In this document: positions 1-7,505 of the stretch, piece after piece
How the letters are laid out: each line of letters opens with the position of its first letter
Position numbering within the stretch: the stretch's first letter is position 1
Source: an uncultured Alistipes sp.
Lineage (GTDB): Bacteria; Bacteroidota; Bacteroidia; Bacteroidales; Rikenellaceae
Direction of reading: 5' to 3'
Assembly (NCBI GenBank): GCA_949286165.1
Contig: CASDZK010000020.1
Location: forward strand, 1 to 34,331
DNA length: 34,331 bases
Notes under the pieces: generated by a model
Databases searched by the model: none
What the model was told of the DNA's origin: nothing
What the model saw: only the letters and a program-made list of their open reading frames with translations
Made by a program: the position numbers and the translations under genes

Positions 1-81
1 TAAACGGTTATAACTTTCATAAGACAAAGAGATTTAAAAAGATGAATAGAAAAAACACGTACCGTTAATTACGCAGAAAGT

Positions 82-129
82 CTAAGCTAAAACTGCGAAG
101 GAAGCAGTAGGAATGAATACGATTTTCAT
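82..129 (-). CDS. putative 15-residue peptide ORF with strong Shine-Dalgarno
   Basis: Reading the minus strand, an ATG at 129 is preceded, 4 nt upstream, by AAGGAGGTG, a near-perfect complement of the 16S 3' end. This is rare in Bacteroidota, where most genes here have only A-rich leaders. The frame encodes MKIVFIPTASFAVLA and then stops (TAG). The peptide is hydrophobic with one Lys, like the start of a signal peptide or of a degraded gene. It lies about 80 nt after the glycosyltransferase stop. A weak promoter candidate lies upstream (TTTG at 189-192, 19 nt, TATATTGC at 162-169). It could be a leader peptide for a gene beyond the left edge (an ATG with a Met-Lys-Val-Ile-Thr-Val frame begins at position 20), a small membrane peptide, or a pseudogene start. 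I do not recognise it. Confidence 0.25.
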   Translation of the reverse strand: MKIVFIPTASFAVLA

Positions 130-210
130 AAGCACCTCCTTGTCCTATATTGAATTTATTCGCAATATACGGGAAATAAATAACTTTTCAAAAAATTGAA
201 GGATTATTTT

Positions 211-1422
211 TCATTCCTGCATTACTTCTTTATAAATTTTGATGGTTTCCCGAACCATTTTTTCTGTTCGAAAAAGGGCATGCCAACGTTTACGGCTTTG
301 ATGAGCATATTTTTTACGAATGGATCTGTTTTCTTTCAAATAACGTAAAGACTCCGTCAAACCCGCGATATCTATGCGAATCGGTTCCGTTTCATTTTTT
401 TCCGGATCGGCCCCGGCGGATACCAACAATCCGGTTTCTTTATCGATTATCAGTTCATTCAAACCGGGAATATCGGACGCGATAACCGGTAAACCCGCCT
501 GCATCATTTCCAAAGCTACGTAACTGCATTGTTCCATGATAGACGGAATGACACCCGTATCGGCGGCACGATACAGCTCGTTCAGCCGATTTTTATCTAC
601 TTTCCCCAAAAATGTAATTCGGGCATGATAACGGTCGATGGCAGCAAAAGTTTCTGAAAAATCTCCGCCGCCTGCAAAAATCAACCGGACATTTCGAGTT
701 TCTTCCGCCAGACGGCCAAACGCTTTCAGAAGAGGATAAATGCCTTTATTTCGGTTTATCCGCCCCACAAATAAAATGACGAACTCTCCCGAAGATATTC
801 CCAAACGGCTGCGAATCTCCTTTCGGGAAAGCTCAGTACGTTGGGCGTTACAACCGTTGTAAACCAATTTTACCCGTTTATCGGAAAGATGGTAATATCC
901 GGTCAGACATTCCCGGGCAAAACGGGTTACGCAAATCGTTCGGTCGCACAATTCGGTCAAACGCTTCCCTGAAGGATAAATCGTTTCCGGATCGTAACCG
1001 TTTTTTCCCGCCAATTTGTTCCACGTATAATAAACCGGAAGATAGTGTACGGTACATACCGTTTTCACTCCGAACATTTTCCGAACTCGTTCGGCAAGGT
1101 CATATTGGCGTTCGCTATTGAAATGGAATACGGATATTCCTTTTTTTACCCATTTTTTCAATAACGACAATTCGGGAATCTTATCCGGATGATTTACTCG
1201 CAACGGAGCCGAAATGACTGGAAAAAGAAAACGATAGCCTTCTCCCGCTTCCGATTCGGAAGACCAGTCTTCTATGGTAAATTCCTCTACCGACTCTGCG
1301 TCCAAACACACTTCATGGACTACCAGCTCAGGCCGTTTCCGCAACGACGAAACAAGCAGATCGGTATAGGTGCCGGCTCCCGAGTAACCGTACGGGACGA
1401 AAAACAAGTGCATTTTATCCAT
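211..1422 (-). CDS. GT4-type glycosyltransferase, GT-B fold
   Basis: A 403-residue cytosolic glycosyltransferase expected to use a nucleotide-sugar donor; acceptor unknown. The C-terminal half shows the usual GT4 signatures: LFVGRINRNKG near residues 217-227, a GGG at about 250-253, and the EX7E motif with Glu297 and Glu305 within IMEQCSYVALEMMQAG, followed by GLPVIASDIPG. The N-terminus carries a Gly-rich acceptor-side loop (YGYSGAGTYT). The overall look, including the EEFTIED stretch near residue 50, recalls the Bacteroidales glycosyltransferase family catalogued with GG-type peptide precursors (TIGR04157), but I recall this from memory and could not search. It starts 24 nt after the proA stop, so it is probably the last gene of the proline operon. 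Met4 is an alternative start. No strong terminator follows, only a 5-bp hairpin near 190-205. Confidence 0.88.
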   Translation of the reverse strand: MDKMHLFFVPYGYSGAGTYTDLLVSSLRKRPELVVHEVCLDAESVEEFTIEDWSSESEAGEGYRFLFPVISAPLRVNHPDKIPELSLLKKWVKKGISVFHFNSERQYDLAERVRKMFGVKTVCTVHYLPVYYTWNKLAGKNGYDPETIYPSGKRLTELCDRTICVTRFARECLTGYYHLSDKRVKLVYNGCNAQRTELSRKEIRSRLGISSGEFVILFVGRINRNKGIYPLLKAFGRLAEETRNVRLIFAGGGDFSETFAAIDRYHARITFLGKVDKNRLNELYRAADTGVIPSIMEQCSYVALEMMQAGLPVIASDIPGLNELIIDKETGLLVSAGADPEKNETEPIRIDIAGLTESLRYLKENRSIRKKYAHQSRKRWHALFRTEKMVRETIKIYKEVMQE

Positions 1423-1446
1423 AAGACCAGTCGTTCGATGATGTAT

Positions 1447-2700
1447 CTATTCCCGGATCTGACCGTGTCCCCGGATTACCCATTTATAAGTATTCAGTTC
1501 CGCCAAAGCCATGGGACCCCGCGCGTGCAGTTTCTGCGTGCTGATGCCTATTTCCGCTCCCAATCCGAACTGAGCTCCGTCGGTAAACGAAGTCGGCGCA
1601 TTCACATACACGCAGGCCGCATCGACTTCCTGAACGAACCGTTCCGCATTTTCCCGGTTATCGCTGATGATGGCTTCGCTGTGTTTAGACGAATAACGGT
1701 CGATATGCTCCAAAGCCTCGTCGAGAGAATCGACGGTACGAACGGCCATCTGGTACGACAAAAATTCAGTTCCGTAACTTTCTCGCGTACTGTGTTTCAG
1801 CAAACGAACAGGGTAGTGTCCTTCCAAAGCGGCGTAAGCCCGGTCGTCGGCATGTATCGTCACGTTTTTATCCGCCAGCAAACCGCATAATATCGGCAGA
1901 TCGCCGATTCTTTTCGCATGCACGAGCAGGCAATCCAGCGCATTGCAGACGCTTACCCGCCGGGTTTTGGCATTGTCGATGATTCGGGGAGCTATCTTTT
2001 CATCGCCGAACTCGTCGAAATAAATATGACAAATACCGGCTCCCGTTTCGATGACCGGAACTTTGGCGTTTTCCCGGACATACCTTATCAGTCGCGCACT
2101 GCCGCGCGGAATGATAAGGTCCACCTGTTCAACGGCACGCAACAATTCGGACGCGGCTTCCCGCGAAGAGGGCAGCAGGGTAGCCGCCGACGGATTTATC
2201 CCTTGTTCCTGCAGGACTTCCCGAATGATTTTTATGATCGCCGAATTGGAATGTTCCGCGTCCGAACCTCCTTTCAACACGCAGGCGTTGCGCGATTTCA
2301 GGCAAAGCGCGAATACGTCGCAAGTCACGTTCGGACGGGCTTCGTAGATAACGCCGATTACTCCGAAAGGAACCGTTATTTTTTCCAATACCAGTCCGTT
2401 TCTCAAACTTCTCCGGGCAAGCACCTTGCCCGAAGGCGCATCCAATGCGGCGACATTCCGGGTATCTTCGGCGATCGCCGAGATTCTGGCTTCATCGAGC
2501 AACAACCGGTCGTACCGGGGATCGTCCGGAGAGAGTTTTTCCAAATCCCGCCGATTAGCGGCCATAATGTCGGCACAGGCCGCTTCCAATCGATCAGCCG
2601 TTCGTTCCAATACCGCGTCGATCCGTTCGTCTGTCAGTCCGACCAGACTTTTAGAGGCTTTTTTTACCTGATTGAATAGAACTTCGTAATCCATAGTCAT
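1447..2700 (-). CDS. proA: glutamate-5-semialdehyde dehydrogenase (gamma-glutamyl phosphate reductase)
   Basis: Catalyses the NADPH-dependent reduction of gamma-glutamyl phosphate to glutamate-5-semialdehyde, the second step of proline synthesis, in the cytosol. The 417 residues match the family's usual length of about 415. Visible family marks are PFGVIGVIYEARPNVT (about 111-126), LKGGSDAEHSN (142-152), the catalytic cysteine Cys252 in VSVCNALDCLLVH, and the C-terminal block FTDGAQFGLGAEIGIST followed by HARGPMALAELNTYKW. The start ATG overlaps the proB stop by 4 nt (ATGA), implying translational coupling. The ATG two codons further in (Met3) is an alternative start, but the overlap favours the first. 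Confidence 0.97.
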   Translation of the reverse strand: MTMDYEVLFNQVKKASKSLVGLTDERIDAVLERTADRLEAACADIMAANRRDLEKLSPDDPRYDRLLLDEARISAIAEDTRNVAALDAPSGKVLARRSLRNGLVLEKITVPFGVIGVIYEARPNVTCDVFALCLKSRNACVLKGGSDAEHSNSAIIKIIREVLQEQGINPSAATLLPSSREAASELLRAVEQVDLIIPRGSARLIRYVRENAKVPVIETGAGICHIYFDEFGDEKIAPRIIDNAKTRRVSVCNALDCLLVHAKRIGDLPILCGLLADKNVTIHADDRAYAALEGHYPVRLLKHSTRESYGTEFLSYQMAVRTVDSLDEALEHIDRYSSKHSEAIISDNRENAERFVQEVDAACVYVNAPTSFTDGAQFGLGAEIGISTQKLHARGPMALAELNTYKWVIRGHGQIRE

Positions 2701-3782
2701 GCGTTAATGCAAAGATAATCGTAATGAATGAAAGGTTTGGCGTTATGTTTCCCGATCAATTCGGAAGCCTGCTCGCTGGAAACGGAAGCCTGTCCGACTC
2801 CGATATGGCGTCCTGCATCATCGAACAGGTTCACGATGTCGTTTTTCCGGAATTCCCCGGTAATTCGGGTAATCCCGACGAATAACAAACTCGATACCCG
2901 TTCGCCGGTCAGCGCCTCTGCCGCTCCCGCATTGACGTAAACGGCACCTTTGGCGAAACTGTCGGAATGGGCGATCCATTTTTTCACGCCGGAAACCGGC
3001 TTTTCGGCCGGCACGAACCGGGTACATACGACCTCGCCGTCGCCCGACAGCACTTCCGGCAAAATCCCGTCCCGTTTGCCGTTGGCGATAATCACTTCGA
3101 TTCCTTCCTTCGCGACTTTCCGGGCGATGTTGCATTTGGTCTGCATGCCGCCCCGGCCGAACTGCGACTTGCTCGTGCCGATATACTCGTCGATATTCCT
3201 CGTTCCCGGTTCTACTTGCCGGATGACCGTCGATCGCGGATCGTCCGGACGGCCGTTGTATATGCCGTCGATATTGCTCAATATGATCAACGCATCGGCA
3301 TTCATCATGGTAGCGATCAGGCCGGAAAGCTCATCGTTATCCGTAAACATCAGTTCGGTAATCGATATGGTGTCGTTTTCGTTCACAATGGGAATCACTC
3401 CGGCTTCGAGCATAACGCTCATGCAGTTTTTTTGATTCAAGTAATGATAACGCGTGCTGAAATTTTCCTTGGTAGTCAACACCTGTCCGCAAACCATGCC
3501 GTATTCCCGAAACAGTTCGTAATACCGGTTGATAAGCTTGGCCTGTCCCACGGCGGAATAAAGTTGCCGGGACGATACGGCATCCATCTTCCGGCCGGTT
3601 TTCACTTCGCTTCTTCCCGAAGCCACCGCTCCTGAAGAAATCAGAATGACCTCGATGTTTTTCCGGCGTAATTCGGCCACCTGATCCACAAGGGCGGACA
3701 ATCGCGTAACATCCACCGTCCCGTCCGAACGCGTAAGGACATTGCTGCCTATTTTTACAGCTATTCTTTTATATTTCATCAT
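2697..3782 (-). CDS. proB: glutamate 5-kinase with C-terminal PUA domain
   Basis: Phosphorylates glutamate at the gamma carboxyl using ATP, the committed and usually proline-inhibited step of proline biosynthesis. Residues 1-260 form the amino-acid kinase domain: VKIGSNVL near 9-16, ISSGAVASG at 48-56, PIVNENDTIS at 131-140, FTDNDELSG at 146-154 and GRGGMQTK at 209-216. Residues about 275-350 match the PUA domain found in many bacterial ProB proteins (KGAVYVNAGAAEAL, then SLLFVGITRITGEF). The length of 361 is normal. The gene overlaps proC upstream and proA downstream by 4 nt each, so the three enzymes are made as one coupled unit. Met2 is an equally possible start. Confidence 0.97.
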   Translation of the reverse strand: MMKYKRIAVKIGSNVLTRSDGTVDVTRLSALVDQVAELRRKNIEVILISSGAVASGRSEVKTGRKMDAVSSRQLYSAVGQAKLINRYYELFREYGMVCGQVLTTKENFSTRYHYLNQKNCMSVMLEAGVIPIVNENDTISITELMFTDNDELSGLIATMMNADALIILSNIDGIYNGRPDDPRSTVIRQVEPGTRNIDEYIGTSKSQFGRGGMQTKCNIARKVAKEGIEVIIANGKRDGILPEVLSGDGEVVCTRFVPAEKPVSGVKKWIAHSDSFAKGAVYVNAGAAEALTGERVSSLLFVGITRITGEFRKNDIVNLFDDAGRHIGVGQASVSSEQASELIGKHNAKPFIHYDYLCINA

Positions 3783-4579
3783 TGGAGGCTGCTTGCTTTT
3801 AATGCGCGTATGACGGCGTTCGTAAAACCCGCGGCATCCATTTCGTTGATGCCTTTGATGGTAATTCCTCCGGGAGTGGTTACCTTATCGATTTCCGTCT
3901 CGGGATGCGTCCCTTTTTGCAACAGTATCAATGCGGCTCCCAATACGGTTTGAGCCACCATCTCTTTCGCTTCCTCCGGATAAAACCCCATTTCTATTCC
4001 GCCGGACATGGCGGCACGGATATACTTGAAAGCGAACGCGATTCCGCAAGAGGTCAATGCCGTGGCCGCAGGCAATTTCGTTTCCTCGACAAGCATGGCC
4101 TTTCCCAGATCGTCGAATATGCTCAATACCCGTTCCCTCTGCTCATCCGTGGTATTGGAATGGGCCGACACCAAATTCATCCCGGCTTTCAGGGCTATGG
4201 CCGTGTTCGGAATAACCCGGAACAACGGCGGCAGGCTCCCGTTCTTGGAAAAGAAGGAGACCAACTGGTCGAAACTTACGCCGGCGGCCACGGACAAAAG
4301 GATTTGCCGGTCGTAATCCATCCGCTTCCGCAGTTTTTCCGCCACATTTTTTACCAACCACGGTTTGACGGCGATTACGACGATGTCGGCACCGGCGGCC
4401 GCAACATAATCGTCGCCCTGTACGGTAACGATCGCCGGGCAAACCGTTTTTATTTTTTTCAGAGCTTCCGGATTGATGTCTATAACGGTAATCTGTTCCG
4501 GTTTAAACCGCGGACCGGACGCCAGGCCGCAGGCAATGGCCGAGCCGATATTGCCGCCGCCTATCAATGCAATGTTCAT
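3779..4579 (-). CDS. proC: pyrroline-5-carboxylate reductase
   Basis: Catalyses the final step of proline synthesis, reduction of pyrroline-5-carboxylate with NAD(P)H. The N-terminal Rossmann motif GGGNIGSAIACGL (7-19) and the C-terminal dimerisation region with SCGIAFAFKYIRAA and the signature TTPGGITIKGI are visible. At 266 residues it has the normal size. It is the first gene of proC-proB-proA-glycosyltransferase; the start is the first ATG after the 4602-4633 promoter candidate and the 4638-4690 terminator. All three proline enzymes being contiguous suggests proline prototrophy through the glutamate route. ProC usually sits elsewhere in Bacteroides, so the arrangement may be lineage-specific (recollection, not checked). 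Confidence 0.97.
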   Translation of the reverse strand: MNIALIGGGNIGSAIACGLASGPRFKPEQITVIDINPEALKKIKTVCPAIVTVQGDDYVAAAGADIVVIAVKPWLVKNVAEKLRKRMDYDRQILLSVAAGVSFDQLVSFFSKNGSLPPLFRVIPNTAIALKAGMNLVSAHSNTTDEQRERVLSIFDDLGKAMLVEETKLPAATALTSCGIAFAFKYIRAAMSGGIEMGFYPEEAKEMVAQTVLGAALILLQKGTHPETEIDKVTTPGGITIKGINEMDAAGFTNAVIRALKASSLQ

Positions 4580-4601
4580 GGTCGAATATTTTAATGAAAC
4601 A

Positions 4602-4633
4602 GCAAGATAATCCTTTACGGGGAATTATACAAA
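4602..4633 (-). promoter_or_regulatory. candidate promoter of the proC operon
   Basis: On the minus strand, TTTG (4630-4633) is followed after 20 nt by TATCTTGC (4602-4609). The -33 box and spacing fit the Bacteroidales consensus TTTG/N19-21/TAnnTTTG exactly, but the -7 box matches only 4 of 6 fixed positions. It lies directly after the upstream terminator and 22 nt before the proC ATG, the only gap where this operon's promoter could be. Confidence 0.4.
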
Positions 4634-4690
4634 AAAACGGCAAGGAAAAGATGTTCTGTTTTTAACAGAAACACTCTTTTTCCTTGCCCG
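4631..4690 (-). terminator. two-tier intrinsic terminator of rarA-kdsA
   Basis: The outer arms CGGCAAGGAAAAG (4638-4650) and its complement within 4676-4690 enclose a second perfect 7-bp hairpin, TTCTGTT (4654-4660) with AACAGAA (4664-4670). Read on the minus strand the stem is followed at once by seven T residues (4637-4631), so it should end transcription coming from kdsA and separate it from proC. Confidence 0.85.
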
Positions 4691-4773
4691 GACTTATCGG
4701 GGGAATCGCCTTCCGGCAAACCGACCGTTTTCTATTTACGAAATTTTATTTCTGATACACAGACTGTTGCTCA

Positions 4774-5607
4774 CTAAAAAGCATGGATCGTTTCGCGAAT
4801 GCGGCACAATCGTTCCAGCAAAGGTTCCACCAGTTCGAGTTTTAACATATTTGCTCCGTCGCTTTTCGCTTCCTGCGGATTCGGATGCGTTTCCATGAAA
4901 AGCCCGTCCACGCCTATCGATACGGCTGCCCGTGCTATGGTTTCTATCATATCGGGACGTCCGCCGGTAACGCCGGCTCCCGTATTGGGCTGTTGCAGCG
5001 AATGGGTAATATCCATGACTACGGGCAATCCGCTTTTTTGCATCGTGGGAATTCCCCGGAAATCGACGATCAGGTCATGATAACCGAAAGAGCTTCCCCG
5101 TTCGGTCAATAAAATACGTTCGTTTCCCATGTCCCGAACTTTGTCCGCAGCGAACTGCATGGCTTCCGGAGCCAAAAACTGCCCCTTCTTGATATTGACG
5201 GGTTTACCCGTTTTTCCGGCCGCTTCCAACAAATCGGTTTGCCGGCACAGAAACGCGGGAATTTGCAAAATATCCACGCATTCGGCCGCTATTACGGCCT
5301 CTCCCGTAGAATGAATATCCGTTATTACCGGAATATTGAACTCCGAACGCACTTTCGACAATATACCCAGGGCTTTCATATCGCCGATACCGGTAAAAGA
5401 ATCGTGGCGGGAACGATTGGCCTTGCGATAGGAAGCCTTGAACACATACGGTATTTTCAATCGTTCCGTAATTCGGGTCAGCTTTTCCGCCACGCGCATG
5501 ACGATATCTTCGCTTTCGACTACGCAAGGGCCGGCCAGTAAAAAAAACATGCCGCTTTCCGTATTCGAAATGAGCGGTATGGAACCGATAATCTCTTGTT
5601 TCTGCAT
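4774..5607 (-). CDS. kdsA: 3-deoxy-8-phosphooctulonate synthase
   Basis: Condenses phosphoenolpyruvate with arabinose-5-phosphate to KDO-8-phosphate, feeding the lipopolysaccharide inner core. The 277-residue protein is a full-length DAHP/KDO8P synthase TIM barrel. It contains FKASYRKANRSRHDSFTG (56-73), the PEP/A5P loop region, and DITHSLQQPN (199-208). The residues that bind metal in the Aquifex-type enzyme are all present: Cys28 in AGPCVVES, His202, Glu239 in FMETHP and Asp250, so it should belong to the metal-dependent class rather than the E. coli type, which has Asn in place of the Cys. It follows rarA after 13 nt and ends at the 4631-4690 terminator. Confidence 0.96.
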   Translation of the reverse strand: MQKQEIIGSIPLISNTESGMFFLLAGPCVVESEDIVMRVAEKLTRITERLKIPYVFKASYRKANRSRHDSFTGIGDMKALGILSKVRSEFNIPVITDIHSTGEAVIAAECVDILQIPAFLCRQTDLLEAAGKTGKPVNIKKGQFLAPEAMQFAADKVRDMGNERILLTERGSSFGYHDLIVDFRGIPTMQKSGLPVVMDITHSLQQPNTGAGVTGGRPDMIETIARAAVSIGVDGLFMETHPNPQEAKSDGANMLKLELVEPLLERLCRIRETIHAF

Positions 5608-5620
5608 AAATATTCCGTTT

Positions 5621-6898
5621 TTATTTGTATTTGTCTTTCCAGCAGGCTGAAAGGTATTTTTCTATTTCCCGTTCTTTGGGATTGGCGGCCGGTCGATAAA
5701 ACGTCTTTCCGCTCAATCCTTCCGGCATGAACTCCTGATAGGCGAAATGATTCTCCGCGTCGTGCGAATAGATATACCCGTCGCCGTATCCCAATTCGCT
5801 CATCAGTCGGGTCGGAGCATTGCGTATGGAGAGAGGGACGGCGCGGGCGGCCGTATCCCGTTCCACGAAAGCCAACGCCTCGTCGATCGCTTTGTACGCG
5901 CTGTTGCTTTTGGGAGAGGCAGCCAAATAAATCGTCGTTTCGGCCAACGGAATGCGCCCTTCGGGCATACCGATATTGGAAACGGCGTTGAAACAGGCGT
6001 TCGCCAGCAACAGGGCGTTCGGATTGGCCAGTCCGATATCCTCACTGGCCAAGATAACCAAACGGCGTGCGATGAATTTCGGATCTTCGCCTCCGGCGAT
6101 CATCCGGGCCAAATAATAAACAGCGGCTTGCGGATCGCTGCCCCGCACCGATTTGATAAAAGCGGAAATCGTGTCGTAATGTTGTTCTCCGTTTTTATCG
6201 TATGAAGCGATATTTTGTTTCAGGGCGTCCGTAACGGCCCGGTCGTCTATGATTACCATTTCGCCTGCGGAAGCATACAGAATGTCCACGATGTTCAGCA
6301 ATTTCCGCGCATCGCCTCCGCTGTATCGGAACAAGGCGGTTGTCTCCCGCACGTCGAACCGTTTTTCTTTCAATACGACATCCGTCGTTATGGCTCTGTC
6401 CAGCAATACCTGCAAATCCTCTTTCCCCAACGGATCCAAAGTATATACCTGGCAACGGGAAAGCAGAGGACGAATCACTTCGAAAGAAGGATTCTCGGTA
6501 GTAGCACCGATCAAGACGAAAACCCCTTGTTCCACGGCTCCCAGCAAAGAATCTTGCTGCGACTTGGTAAAACGGTGGATCTCGTCGATAAACAAAAAAG
6601 GAGGCGGACCGTCGAAAAAACGGTTAGCTTTCGCTTTTTCAATGACTTCACGGACGTCTTTCACACCGGCGGATATGGCGCTTAACGTGAAGAAGGGACG
6701 GTCCAGCGATTCGGCGACAATCTTAGCCAGAGTGGTTTTTCCGACACCGGGAGGCCCCCAAAGAATAAAGGAAGGTACTACACCGGAGGTCAGGAATTTC
6801 CGGAACAGTCCGTTCTTTCCCACCAAGTGAGGCTGTCCTATATATTCATCCAGATTTCTGGGCCGGAGCCGTTCGGCCAACGGTATATTATTATTCAT
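5621..6898 (-). CDS. rarA: replication-associated recombination protein A, AAA+ ATPase
   Basis: RarA/MgsA is a cytosolic clamp-loader-like AAA+ ATPase that acts at stalled replication forks with SSB. The 425 residues show the Walker A motif GPPGVGKT (48-55), Walker B FLFIDEIHRF (101-110), sensor region GATTENPSFEV, and the arginine-finger stretch RPLLSRCQVY. The C-terminal oligomerisation region follows, with DPQAAVYYLARMIAGGEDP and ASEDIGLANP. Length is normal for the family. The ATG at 6898 lies 21 nt after the -7 box of a consensus promoter, which supports the start. It is co-transcribed with kdsA although the two have no shared function that I know of. Confidence 0.97.
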   Translation of the reverse strand: MNNNIPLAERLRPRNLDEYIGQPHLVGKNGLFRKFLTSGVVPSFILWGPPGVGKTTLAKIVAESLDRPFFTLSAISAGVKDVREVIEKAKANRFFDGPPPFLFIDEIHRFTKSQQDSLLGAVEQGVFVLIGATTENPSFEVIRPLLSRCQVYTLDPLGKEDLQVLLDRAITTDVVLKEKRFDVRETTALFRYSGGDARKLLNIVDILYASAGEMVIIDDRAVTDALKQNIASYDKNGEQHYDTISAFIKSVRGSDPQAAVYYLARMIAGGEDPKFIARRLVILASEDIGLANPNALLLANACFNAVSNIGMPEGRIPLAETTIYLAASPKSNSAYKAIDEALAFVERDTAARAVPLSIRNAPTRLMSELGYGDGYIYSHDAENHFAYQEFMPEGLSGKTFYRPAANPKEREIEKYLSACWKDKYK

Positions 6899-6918
6899 AA
6901 ATCCCTGCTTATGCTAAG

Positions 6919-6950
6919 CAAAAATAAATTATATTTGTCATAAAAACAAA
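6919..6950 (-). promoter_or_regulatory. consensus Bacteroidales promoter of rarA-kdsA
   Basis: On the minus strand, TTTG (6947-6950), a 20-nt spacer and TATTTTTG (6919-6926) match the Bacteroidales primary-sigma consensus at every fixed position. The predicted start of transcription is about 13 nt before the rarA ATG. A plus-strand TATATTTG (6930-6937) lies inside the same spacer and could serve the divergent phosphoesterase gene, though it has no good -33 box. Confidence 0.75.
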
Positions 6951-7016
6951 ACGGGAAACCCCGGCTTGGCCGTTTCGGAATTTCCGCATTTCAAAGAATC
7001 TTGTTAACGAAGAGTT

Positions 7017-7505
7017 ATGACGATAGGCATTATTTCGGATACCCACCGGTTTTTCGATAACAAAATAATTGAATTTCTAAAAGATACGGACGAGATATGG
7101 CATGCAGGCGATATCGGTTCATTAGAAACGGCCGACGCCATAGCCGCATTCAAGCCGCTGACCGCCGTTTACGGCAATATAGACGATACCCGCGTCAGGG
7201 CGGCATATCCAAAGATTGCATTGTTCGAACGCGAAGGAATGAAAGTCCTGATGACCCATATCGGCGGCTATCCGGGACACTACAATGCCGATATCCGACC
7301 CATGATAGAACGGGAAAAACCGGATATCGTCGTGTGCGGGCATTCGCATATCCTGAAAGTCATTTACGATAAAAAATACCGGCATTTGCATATCAATCCC
7401 GGAGCGGCCGGCACTTACGGATTCCATCAGGTCCGCACGGCGATACGCATGCAACTCCGGGAAAGGCAAATCAGCGATCTGGAAATCGGAGAGTGGAAAC
7501 GTTGA
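7017..7505 (+). CDS. YfcE/MJ0936-type metallophosphoesterase
   Basis: A 162-residue calcineurin-like phosphodiesterase of the small YfcE family, expected to be cytosolic and to bind two metals. The five metal-binding motifs appear in order: SDTH at 7-10, GDIG near 32, GNIDD near 54, MTHIGGYPG near 80, and GHSH followed by NPGA. Physiological substrate is unknown for the family. The gene starts 67 nt from the divergent rarA promoter's -33 box. Its 3' end overlaps the GTG start of the following outer-membrane protein gene by 13 nt, so the two are translated from one message. Confidence 0.9.
   Translation: MTIGIISDTHRFFDNKIIEFLKDTDEIWHAGDIGSLETADAIAAFKPLTAVYGNIDDTRVRAAYPKIALFEREGMKVLMTHIGGYPGHYNADIRPMIEREKPDIVVCGHSHILKVIYDKKYRHLHINPGAAGTYGFHQVRTAIRMQLRERQISDLEIGEWKR

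Noticed and set aside
1..20. minus-strand ATG with frame M-K-V-I-T-V running off the left edge
   Set aside because: Only six codons are visible and no promoter or family can be assigned; it may be the start of a real gene but cannot be supported.
1918..2679. 253-codon plus-strand frame opposite proA
   Set aside because: It lies wholly antisense to an intact, motif-complete proA; its protein has low complexity of the antisense type and no recognisable domain.
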